Origin: Lobosporangium transversale
Lineage: Eukaryota > Mortierellomycota > Mortierellomycetes > Mortierellales > Mortierellaceae
Assembly (NCBI RefSeq): GCF_002105155.1
Contig: NW_019029008.1
Span: 186,001 to 250,000 of the forward strand
Direction of reading: 5' to 3'
Length of the DNA: 64,000 bases
Position numbers and translations under genes: made by a program. The notes under the pieces are model-generated. The model was not told the DNA's origin and did not search any database. It saw nothing but the letters and a program-made list of their open reading frames with translations. Below are positions 1 to 11,843 of the stretch, one piece after another. Position 1 is the first letter of the stretch. Each line of letters begins with the position of its first letter.

Positions 1-902
1 CAGACCGTGCCTTTATATCTTGATAATCTAGACAAAGATTCGAGCACAGATCATGATCATCATCCATCACCAATATACCGTGTTTGGTTTTTCACCGGCA
101 CTGAAGGGACGACAACAGTTCAAATAAGCATCCGCGTGGGCCAAGCTGTCTGTGTGGGGTATGGCAAAGATATCTTGTGCAACATCCCCAAGATTCATGT
201 GCATGGAGCGACTTGGGACAAAGGACGCATCCATGTTCACGCGAGTAGCGACCTCATGATCCAACGGTTCAATGCGCGTCTTCTGGAGACATCTCATGTT
301 GATGGCCATTCTCAGCTAGAGGAGGGTCTTTCGGGAAGGCACCCGTCCATATTGCATTTTCAATACCAATCAACTGATTACCGACTTGCTGTTGTTGCAC
401 AACGATATCAAGCTGTAGCACGGATTGCCAGGATTGAAAGGGTTCGCGCGGAAATTGGCATTGGTGGACAACGACAGCCGGGTTTTGCAAGGATTACGCT
501 CTCCAACGTTGTCTTGCCTCAGTATGATGACCCATATCTACGTGTATATCAGCTTGATGGAGCAGAGATTTGGAACGTGTTAGTTGACGGAAAGCCCTGC
601 GGGAAATCGATTATGTATATGGACAGGAAGTCTGCTGGCCAGCGAACAGTGATGATCCCTATCCCTGAGGAATCCTTGAATGGCAATGACCTTCATCAAA
701 TCGAGATAAGCTATGGATTTAATACATTTGACTGTGATCAAGAAGATATGGAGGATGAGACTTTGGGGATCAAGTTGGTTGTGCCAGGGTTTTCCCTGCC
801 TGTCGGGGAATATGTGGTTGTTGCCAGCCTTCCAAAGTTGGCTAGAGGTAAATATGACATTTTTTATATTTATAGTTACACATGTCATGATGCATGGAAT
901 AA

Positions 903-934
<32 letters not shown>

Positions 935-2022
935 CTTTATTAACAGGTATAGACTATGATGAGCCGTCAGGAGACTTTGAGGTCATATCGAATCTCGGTA
1001 AGGTTGGCCAGCGGCGGACGATTACTTATGGGGCATACATGATTCGAGGCCGGCCTAGACTCTCTATTCGAACTGTGAGAGCCACAGCTGAGACATGGAA
1101 TGTGAATCAGATAGAGCATGAAGGTTTGGAGAGAGCGCAGGATGTAGCAGGTGGGTATGGAGAGGTATCTGGATCGCTGGAGCAGATTGGAAGGGCGGCA
1201 TCGGCTGTTGTAGCGCATGACCCTCAGCAACCGCCATTCAATGCAGGAGTAGTTGTAATTCAGCAGACTAGCCAAAGACATCCACAGCAACCACTTGAGC
1301 TTCAAAACCCACAGACAGAACAAAGGTTGGATGGTGAGATCCTTCCTGTGTTGAGTACAAGGACTAATGGACTAGGCAGTGGGGTAGAAGGCGGGGCTAC
1401 TACCTCGAATCTTGCACCGCAGGTGGGATCGCCAGCACTCATTCGCTCGGGCTCTGGCAGCTCACAGATGGGACTCTGGTGGTCGAAGCCGTTGTCGTTT
1501 GAGCAGGTGCCGGGGATGATGAGGAAATGGTGGAAGCCAGTGATGGCATCGATTGCGGCAGTGATGTTGATGATTATGATTGCGAATGCTGCGGCGTTCA
1601 GGGAGACTAAATCAACGTCGCTAGATCTGGTGGGAATACCAGCATGGCAGAGGCCATTTGTGGCTATTGGACGTCTCTGGCGAGATTCATCGATGTCTCC
1701 AAACGATCGACAGACAAACCCGTTCACGAGCATGTGGGAAGAATGGGGAGAACAGGGAGAGCAGAAGAAGGATGATTTGTATATGGAAACAGTTGTGACG
1801 GTGACGACTACGAAGGAGGCAGGGCCTAGAGAAACAGAGGAAGCAATGGAGACAACAACAACACAGGATCTAGAGATTCGATCTCCGCCAGAGGGGGGGC
1901 ACAAAGGAGATGGAGGCGGATATGAAGAGTATGATGGTCAGAACGGCACGAGGCCGGATGCTAGTGGATTGGGGAGAATAGTACAGTTCTTGAAAAAATT
2001 GGTGCATGATCTGAAGCATTGA
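1..2022 (+). CDS. Partial gene: protein of unknown family with C-terminal membrane segment
   Basis: The reading frame is open to the left edge, so the 5' part of the gene is missing and the GTG at position 7 is not a credible start. Exons are 1..847 and 947..2022. The 99-nt intron has a GTAAAT donor, a long poly-T tract and a TAACAG acceptor, and the phase is kept across it. The first about 280 residues look beta-rich, with alternating hydrophobic residues. A Gln/Ser/Gly-rich linker follows, then one hydrophobic segment (nt about 1540-1600, ending near IANAAAF), then an acidic, Thr-rich tail. This suggests a tail-proximal membrane anchor, with the N-terminal part probably cytosolic. I do not recognise the family; an arrestin-like or Ig-like beta fold is only a guess. 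Confidence 0.7.
848..946 (+). other. In-frame intron with poly-T tract
   Basis: The intron has a GTAAAT donor at 848, about 29 consecutive T just before the acceptor, and AG at 945-946. Its 99 nt are a multiple of three with no stop in frame. Retention would therefore insert 33 residues including a run of Phe rather than truncate the protein. Confidence 0.8.
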
Positions 2023-2977
2023 TTGTAAATATCTCCATTTGGTCCTGATTTTTTTTTTTTTTTTTTTTATTTTGCTTTGCACCTCTATTGCATGACTAAA
2101 CAAACATCCATTTGCATATTCAAACTATTGACATGATAAAAATAAAGGGGAAGAAAAAAAAAAGAAAAAAAAATTACTATAATAAAGGTTAAGCAAAGTA
2201 TAAAAAAAAAAATAAGAAAACATGAGATGGCCGCAGCAGTCAACGGACAATGTACACGTGGCGCGTTTTATAATTTATTTTGAAGGAATGTTTTATTACT
2301 AATATTACTTTATTAGATTTGATGTGGTCTGACGATGATGATTGATTCAAGATAATTATAGGTTTTTGCTCAGATGTGTGCACATGCTTTTGATGGTTTT
2401 GAAGAGATAGAAGGTGCATGGGATGGCATGAAATGGGCGATATATAGATTTAATTGCAACCGAAGGGAAGAGAACAGAAAAGGCCGATAGAACATCAGTC
2501 AGTGGGGCCAGAAGAAAAAAGAAGAAGAGGGGAGATTCCTGATATGCATCAATAAATTATAAATTTACGAGCGTGCAGTTACAGTTCAGGGTAACATTCC
2601 AATCTGGTGATATGAATGTATATATTTATATATATATATACCTGAATATAGATATTATATACATACATATATATACAGTAGGTAGACAGATAGAAATATA
2701 GATATTCATACACATGGTCCAATAAGAGTGTTTCGTTGATGGATTGGGAGGTCAAGTGTTTTTGCTCTCATTCAGATTACACAAGAAGGAAAAATGGGGC
2801 AAAGGTATGTGTGTGTGTGTAGCTGTGGTATTTTATATACTGCTACTGTTTCTGATTCTGATTCTGTTCATTGCAGAATGTATATTTATATCGTATAAAA
2901 ATATGAGTATACACTTTGATATAAAGGTCAAGAAAAAAAAAAAAAAAAAAAAAAGAAAAAAGATAAATAAGGATATT

Positions 2978-2989
<12 letters not shown>

Positions 2990-3039
<50 letters not shown>
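2990..3039. repeat. (GA)n microsatellite
   Basis: About 25 uninterrupted GA units, directly visible, downstream of a poly-A block. Confidence 0.95.
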
Positions 3040-3044
<5 letters not shown>

Positions 3045-4319
3045 GATGTAAAGGCTAGAAAGAGAGGGGAGTAGGGTGATAGGAAAGGGAGGGGGGGAAG
3101 AGTAGGGGGGGGGAGCCAGAAATAAATATTCAAGTATATGCATGCGTTAATGAGCTTAGTGGTGTATGCATGGTGGGCAATTAAGGAGTCCGAGTAACCA
3201 GAGGACTAAAAAAGATGCAGACTAAAGGATGAATGTTGAATGTTGAATGCTTGTTGCCTGTTGAAGATTTATATAAATATAAAGAGACAGAAGTAGGTAT
3301 AACATGTTTTTTAAATCGGAGAGAGAGAGAGAGCCAGAGCATTAACAAAAAGGCATGTAAAAGCAAGTGAGCGAAGAGCAACAAGAAGTTTAAAAAAACA
3401 AAAAAAGTGGATGGATAGGTGGATGGGTGGATGGGTGGATGGGATCCGAACCACATTCAATTTTAAAAAAGGGCTACTTTAACCCTCTTCTGTCTTTCCC
3501 CCCCTTATTTTTACTTTTTGATCACACGCACAGGCATTCCTGTGTTCACTAAAGAAAGGAAAAGAAAAGAGAAAAGAAAGAAGTTGAAGGAAGATGAGGA
3601 ATGGGGTCAAGAACCGGTTTTTTTTTCGATTTATCGGTCAGCAATGAAATAACACAGCGGAGGAAATCGAAATGTTCGCAGTACGCCGCCAAAGATATCA
3701 TTAGTTATTGCATGTTATATATGAATGAATATATAATAAACGAAACTCGAATTGGGCGCACATAGGGCTCAAAGATCCTTCAATGGATGATTTTATGGGC
3801 TGGGGTCCTTCCTCTGCGCCCTTTATTCTTTTTTTTTTTTTTTTTTTGCGGAGTAAAATGCTGGGCTGGACATTGATTGTGTTACCCATAACCCTTGGAT
3901 GCTCCTTTGTTGTTGAGCCAAAAGGAACATGTGTAAGGATTGTAAAATGTTGTCAGGTTCCAAAAATCGACAGGTTCCCAAGACTTTTTTTTTTTTGGTG
4001 TACATTACATTGTTCGTCCGACAATTTGTTGCCCTTTTTGTTGTTTTTGTTGTTTTTGTTGTGTTGATGGAAATAGAAAGGAAAATGCTGACGCAGATGC
4101 AATTGGGTGCAATCAGTGCCTTGACGCCCCAGGAACTGAGAGAAACATTTACTCTTTTCTTTTTTTGAATGCATGCAAGAGAGAAGAAATAGAGAGAGGA
4201 AGGGCCATGGCGATGGAAGTGGTACATCTATACTCAGTAACAGAGCAAAAAAAAAAAAAAAAAAAAAAAAACTCTCTCTCCCTTTTCTCTTCTGTTTTGT
4301 TATCCCCATTGAGTGTCTC

Positions 4320-4351
<32 letters not shown>

Positions 4352-4590
4352 CCTCTTTTTGTTTGTTCTCTTGCACCATCCCCTGCCTCCTTCCTATTCA
4401 CTCTCTTACACTCTTACGTTCTTACTCTCTTCTCCTTCTCTCCCTTCTCTTCCTCTTTCCTCTTTCCTCTTTCCTCTTTCCTCTTTGTCTCATTCTTCGC
4501 TTCCCTTACACGTTAATCACCTTTTCTCTCTCTCTTACTTTCTCACTTTCTTCCTTATTCATTCTTTTAATTCTTTCCTTCTCCTTCCTC

Positions 4591-4605
4591 CCCCCCCCCC
4601 CCCCC
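4591..4605. repeat. C homopolymer inside a polypyrimidine tract
   Basis: A run of about 14-15 C lies between a TTCCT-rich stretch and T-rich DNA. It is a rare GC homopolymer in an AT-rich window. Confidence 0.9.
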
Positions 4606-4866
4606 TTTTTTTATTTTTTTTATTTTTTTATTTTTTATTAAATCTTTTGAGTACGTCAAATTCTGGGGAAAAAAAAAAAAAAAACCGTTTATATTTTTTA
4701 TTTTTTATAAAACATTTGGCGTATATCTGGAACTGACTTTATTTCATTTTTTTTTTTTTTTAATTGTTTTTAATTGTTTTTATTTTTAATTTTATTTATT
4801 CTTCCTTCCTCTAATTGAACGTTGGGATCGAATTCGACATTCATCTTGATCATGATTCAGATGATC

Positions 4867-6786
4867 ATGTTGCGGAAACAATTATCACCTTCGTCTGTTC
4901 TTGCTTGGTGGAGCATGGTATCCTTACTTTCTGCAGCAGGACTTGTTCAGGCACAGGAAGTATGTCTCTTTTAGTTTTAGTTTTTTTAGTTATTTATTTG
5001 CTCACCCAGAGTTTTTTTATTTTTTATTTTTCATTATTATCATAATCATTGCATCATCCATATGCTTTTTGCTTATTATTTTTCTTATTATTCTTTTTAT
5101 TCTCTTAATCTTAACTTTTTGTTTTTGTTTTGTTGTTCCGTCTTATCGTATTAGCCAACACAACCATCTCCAACACAAGAACCTACAACGACAGCAGCGC
5201 CCACAACAACCACAACCACAACCACAACAACAACAACGACAACAACGACCGATCCAGTCTACACCACCACAACCGATCCTGTTACTTCCTTTACCCTCCC
5301 CTCTTCTGCCTCCTCCACTTTTACCTCTCTTCCCTCCCCTTCCACTGACGGTCCTGTCATCCCTCCTACATTCTCCCAATCCATCTCCTCTCCTTCTTCC
5401 TTTAGTCCTACTTCTACTCCAAACCCTACACCGATTGTCCCTCCAGGAAGTCGCGATCCATCACCCCGCAATAATGTTCCCGTGATCGTTGGCTCTGTCG
5501 TTGGTGCTCTAGCTCTAATTATTATTGCTGCAACCACCATTATCTGTTACCGACGCAAGAAACGTCAGAGCCATGAGCTGACATTTGATAATTTACAGGG
5601 CATGAGTGCAACCGATGCACGTGCTAATCAACGACACACCATTGGATCCGAAACAGCAACTGCGGCTGGGGCTGGGGCTGGAGCCATGGCCGGAGCCGTG
5701 GCAGGAGGAGCGAACGGATACGGAAATGCTGGATATGACGATTACGGTTATGACTATGAAAACCAATCAAACATCGGTGGGGGTATTCATCCAGGATATG
5801 GCGCTCATCCTATGGGAGGAGGAGGATATGGTGGTGATATGGGATATGATCCCTATGGAGCAACCCAGCAGGGTTATCAAACCAACCCTTCCATTTTCCA
5901 GGAAGATTCTTTGGCATATTCAGGCGCCACGGGCAGGGGTCGTGGGATGGGATATGATCAGAATAACTTGCCCGAGATCATGTATAGGAATGGCGATGAC
6001 CTGAGTCGACCTTCAGGTGAGGTTGCAACAGGTTATTATGATGAGAGTATGATGTATAATCCAAATGGATATGTTGGACCCCAAGATATGTGGGCTCCTG
6101 ACCCTTCAGCCGTAGGAGGAGCAACAGCAGGAGCAGTAGCAGGAGCAGGAGCAGCAACAGGAGCAACAACAGGATTAAATTATCAGCAGGGCTATGACTA
6201 TCCCGGTTATGATCAGCAGCAAGGACCAGGACCCGCTTCAGCTGGTACTGCACATGGTTATGGAGATAATAATGAATTGTACTCTGGCACGCTGAGTTAT
6301 GAAAGGAACTCACTCAACCATTTTGAGAATTCATCCGATACTGCTGTAGGATCCGTGGGTAGTCCTCGTAGCAAATTCCGCGGTCATAATCCTCAGGCCC
6401 TACTAGAAGAGTCGCCCCGTCAACATCAATTAAGAGGCGGTGACCTGTTTGGACAAGATGCTGAGAATGCTCAACAGGCAGCTGTGTCCGCATTGGCAGG
6501 AAGACCAAGTCAAGACGATGGCACCACTTCCTCACCCGTCACGACATCCAGTCCAAGACAGGGGGCGAGCAGGGGTGACATGAGGAGCTTTGAGATGACT
6601 AGACAGGCTCTTCCTAGATCATCGGGTGAGGCCCTAGGGGGTGTGCAGAGTTATGCGGATGATTATGCAGCCAGTCGAGGTTCTCTCTCTGCAGATCGCC
6701 CCTCAATGGACCAAACCGGATCTGGGTCCTCAAACTTCAATCCAAACAAGAGTTTGCGATCAAATCGTCGTGAGGACTGGTCATAA
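4867..6786 (+). CDS. Single-pass type I surface protein, Thr-rich ectodomain, Gly/Tyr/Ala-rich tail
   Basis: Exons are 4867..4959 and 5155..6786, giving 574 residues. The intron has a GTATGT donor and a TATTAG acceptor. Exon 1 encodes a signal peptide: Leu/Ala-rich core, then GLVQAQE. Exon 2 opens with a Pro/Thr-rich block containing a long Thr run, then a Ser/Thr/Pro-rich stalk, as in O-mannosylated fungal wall sensors. A transmembrane helix follows at about residues 141-163 (VIVGSVVGALAL...), then the stop-transfer RRKKR. The cytoplasmic tail of about 400 residues is rich in Gly, Tyr and Ala (GYDDYGYDYEN-like stretches, alternating Ala-Gly blocks) and in Ser/Pro. The architecture resembles Mid2/Wsc/Msb2-type sensors, but no WSC or other ectodomain fold is visible, so sensor function is inference. 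Confidence 0.82.
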
Positions 6787-6969
6787 AAAGAAAAAAGAAA
6801 AAAAAAAAATTAGAGAATGTTTATAATTCTTGTTTTAATCAAATCCTCATGACTTTATCGCTGCTCACTCTACTACCGTCATCATCGTCGTCGTCATCGT
6901 CGTCGTCATCGTCATCGTCATCGCTATCACCAACACCATCACCATCCTCATCCTCAACCTTTTTATTAC

Positions 6970-7009
<40 letters not shown>

Positions 7010-7523
7010 TGTTGGCCATCATTCCTATTACAATTCAACCTCAACAGTTTTTGGTATTGCATTTTTTTTTATTTATTTATTTATTTTTTTTTTACTCAAT
7101 ATCACTCCAACTCTGCCTTGATGGCTAGAGTCTTTTTTTTTTTTTTTTTTTTTTTCCTCTTTTCTTTTTTTCCTGCATCCTTTTATGATTCAACTCTGGG
7201 AGTTGACATAACATTCCTTTTTCTTTAATAACGATAATGATAGCCATGATCATCCTACATTACACACTTTTATATAATAATAATGGGTAAAAAAAAAAAC
7301 AAAAAAAAAACAAACAAGCTTGAGAGTCTCTAAAAAAAATCTAATAATAATTCAAAAAAATGTTGATGCTTTTTTTTTTTTTTTTTTTTTTTTTTTATTA
7401 TTATTATTATTATCTTCCTTTCTTGACTTGGATGATCTTTTTACTGAATAATTAAAAAATCAAGTTGGAAGATTTGCTTGGAAAAAAAAAAAGAAAAAAT
7501 TATGCATGTCTCCTTTATTATTA
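6787..7523. other. Intergenic between convergent genes; simple repeats
   Basis: This contains the 3' ends of the surface-protein gene (+) and KRR1 (-). It includes a TCATCG/TCG-rich repeat at about 6880-6925, a (TTA)n repeat at about 6963-7005, and T runs near 7132-7155 and 7371-7396. No gene seen. Confidence 0.75.
6963..7005. repeat. (TTA)n microsatellite
   Basis: About 14 tandem TTA/ATT units, directly visible; a TCATCG-type repeat lies just upstream. Confidence 0.9.
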
Positions 7524-9259
<1,736 letters not shown>

Positions 9260-9620
9260 GGAATGTGTGTGTTGGTTGCACTTTTTTTGTCTTTTAATGA
9301 ATGAATGAAAAACAAAAAAAAAAAAAAACAAAATAAGTTTGTGATGGATAGCCACCGAAAAAAAAAAAAAAAAAAAAAAAAAAGTTGTTGTTTAAATTGT
9401 GATAAAAGGTCACAAAGCACGTGCACACACTCGTGGGGGTGGGGTACATAAAAGAAAATTGGATCAGGATTTTCCCTTCGCCTAGGATATTAGGATAGGA
9501 AAGGCGCCAGACAAAAAGTCAAAGCTCAGCTTACAGTAAGAAACCCGAGAACATAAGCTATCGTTCATCCATTCATTCATAGAACTAGTTTTTCTGATAT
9601 ATTATTACTTTTTTTTTTTA
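9260..9620. other. Spacer holding the KRR1 promoter
   Basis: 361 nt between the ZCCHC9-like stop codon and the KRR1 start. It contains two poly-A blocks (about 9313-9328 and 9358-9383), a CACGTG E-box-like site (9419-9424), and no coding signal. Confidence 0.6.
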
Positions 9621-10924
9621 TCAGAAAGAAACGACTTTTTTAACTGCTTTTGCATTACTCTGACTATTCGTCTTGATAATCTTCTTGATCGCCTTTTGTT
9701 CCTCGGTCAACTTTCGTTTCTCATCCACAAAGATATGGAAATCATCATCATCCGCTCCTTGAACCAAATCAATCTTCCCCACCGTCAGAGTCCCGACCTC
9801 TTCCTTGGTCAATTTACAATCCTTTGCTAAATGATCCACTTTCCCACAGAATCGACAGGATCCACCATTGGGGTATAACCCCTTCTCGTTCTTGGGACAT
9901 TTCCCTGCAAGATGTCCCTGTTCCTTACAAACAAAACAGGTCGCAAACTTGAACTTGTTGCCATCCTTTGAGAGTTTTCTACAATCCTTGGTCGTGTGTT
10001 CTAATGATCCACAGCTATAACACATCCCAACCTCTCCTGTGGTCTCCTTACAGTTCTTGGCACTATGTCCTGTCTTGCGGCAAGCAAAACATATCTTTTA
10101 ATCATTATAAGCATATCATGATGATGATGATAAAAATAATAATAATAACAATAATATTAAAAAATAGTTCATGATGGGTTAATAAAAATATATATATATA
10201 TTGGGTAGGGATGTGTGTCTTGTTTCACAGGAAGGGATAAAATAACCTACCGAGGCATTTGCCTTTTCCTTCTGTCTCCTCAAGCGACGTCTCTCTGATC
10301 TGGTTGAATTATCTATAAAAGAGATGATTAGAGATGAAGAAAAGGGGGAAAAAAATAAGAGTTTGCAAAACAATTGATTGATTGATTCTCCTCCTCCTCC
10401 TCCTCCTCCTCCTCCTCCTCCTCCTCCTCCTTCCTTGAAATAGTTTACAAAAAAAAAAAAAAAAAAAAAAAATTACCCATGTTTGATTCCGATTTTGCAT
10501 CTTTTCCAGTGTTATCTTTGCCTTTCTTATTCTTGCTGTTCTTCTTTTGCTTCTTCTTTTTCTCATTTTCATTAGATGGTTCAACTTCTAATGCTGCTGT
10601 CTCTGCCTTTGTCTCTGTCTTTGTTTCTGCCTTAGTCTCTGGCTCTGTCTCGGCCTTTCTCTTTTTACTGTTCGTTTTGTTTCCTTCTGCTTTGGTTTCC
10701 TTGGCCTTCTCTGATGATGATGATGATGATGATGATGATGACCCTGACGGTTTTTCGTTAGATACCTGTGGTTTTTGTTGCTGTTGCTGTTGCTGTTGCT
10801 GTTGTGGTTGCTGTGTTGGGTTGTCGGTTGACTTTACTACCTTCGAAGGCATTAATGGTGTGACAGTGAAGGACTCTGAGGCGTCCACGTGGCGCTTCCG
10901 TTCCAACTTTGTGTATCGAGTCAT
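9621..10924 (-). CDS. ZCCHC9: ZCCHC9-like protein with four CCHC zinc knuckles
   Basis: Exons on the minus strand are 10477..10924, 10251..10312 and 9621..10094 (327 residues). The N-terminal half is disordered: MTRY start, a poly-Gln run, a poly-Ser run and a long Lys/Glu/Thr region with nuclear-localisation-like clusters. A short Arg/Lys-rich exon (SERRRLRRQKEKANAS) precedes four CX2CX4HX4C knuckles at about residues 172-185, 195-208, 223-236 and 250-263. The third-to-fourth linker KGLYPNGGSC and the end KKVVSF match the metazoan ZCCHC9 layout (KGLYADGGGC, KVVNF). ZCCHC9 proteins are nucleolar RNA-binding factors. A role in ribosome or snoRNA biology is inferred from the family. AIR1/2-type TRAMP proteins are a less good match because they have five knuckles and a different spacing. 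Confidence 0.9.
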
Positions 10925-11351
10925 GACTAAGCTTTACGGAGATAAATAAATAGAATAATAAAGTATGTAATGTATAATGAAAAATGGGAAGGAATAAAGG
11001 AAGGAAGGAAGGGATAAAGAAGACGAATGATAAAGGAAGTGAAGAAGGTATTAGAGAGTAAGTACCTTTATTTCTTATTTTTTATTTTTTTACTTTTATT
11101 TATTTTTTTATTTTTTTTTTTAAAAAAAAGAAAACAAAGGGTGGCTTGTCTTAAGGGCGATAGTATATACAAGAGGGGGGACACAAAATCTATGAAAGCA
11201 ACGTTAAGAGTGGAATGGTATGATAAAATAAAAATGTCGTGAATGATGGAATATGTCAAGGAGTAAAGGTAGGGGGAGAGAGGAATATTAAATATTAAAT
11301 ATTAAATATTAAATACTGTATAAATATGTAGATATGTGGTGTATATTATTA
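10925..11351. other. Spacer between minus-strand genes
   Basis: This holds the ZCCHC9-like promoter and the 3' flank of the monooxygenase gene. It is AT-rich with an AAATATT tandem repeat at about 11284-11314. No gene seen. Confidence 0.6.
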
Positions 11352-11812
11352 TTATACGCTCTTAAGGCTTGCTGTCCTTATAGACCTTGACCCCCGATCT
11401 GGGACAAAAGGTAGAAACTCAAGCTGTGGTCTCACTTGTGTTTTATCGACTGACATGACTCGCATCCACAGTGGTAAATTAAAGAGGATCCTCCGTTTCA
11501 TGTCAGATGCCAGGCCTTGGTCATTGAGTGCTTTGGCAGTCTGACCTGCTGATTGCATACAAATCTTGATCAATGGCAAACGCGTCTCCTGATAAGCCTC
11601 AAAGGCTTCTACGATAGCTTCTAGAGGATAGGGACTTTGGATCTTGCTGAACAGATTTGCTAAACAAACTGCATCCAATATCGCTTGTTCTGCACCCTGG
11701 CCTGCAAAAGATACAAACTGGATAGAATAGGATATGAATAAAAATATATTTATATTAAAGTTAGCTAAAGATCGAAAAAACAAAGGTCTGTAAATGACAG
11801 GGCTGATGCCTT

Positions 11813-11843
<31 letters not shown>

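Larger units (their letters stand above)
2023..4866. other. Intergenic, low-complexity stretch (2.8 kb)
   Basis: I see no credible gene. The stretch holds poly-T at about 2050-2068, AT-rich DNA with TA microsatellites (about 2620-2680), a (GA)n run at about 2990-3039, pyrimidine-rich DNA at about 4270-4610 including a C run, and several poly-A and poly-T blocks. All long frames here are simple-repeat translations (poly-Phe, Ser-Leu, Arg-Glu). The right end presumably holds the promoter of the following gene. Confidence 0.7.

Noticed and set aside
2744-4736. Long frames of Phe/Ser/Leu or Arg/Glu repeats on both strands
   Set aside because: They are translations of (GA)n, CT-rich and homopolymer DNA with no domain, intron logic or initiation context.
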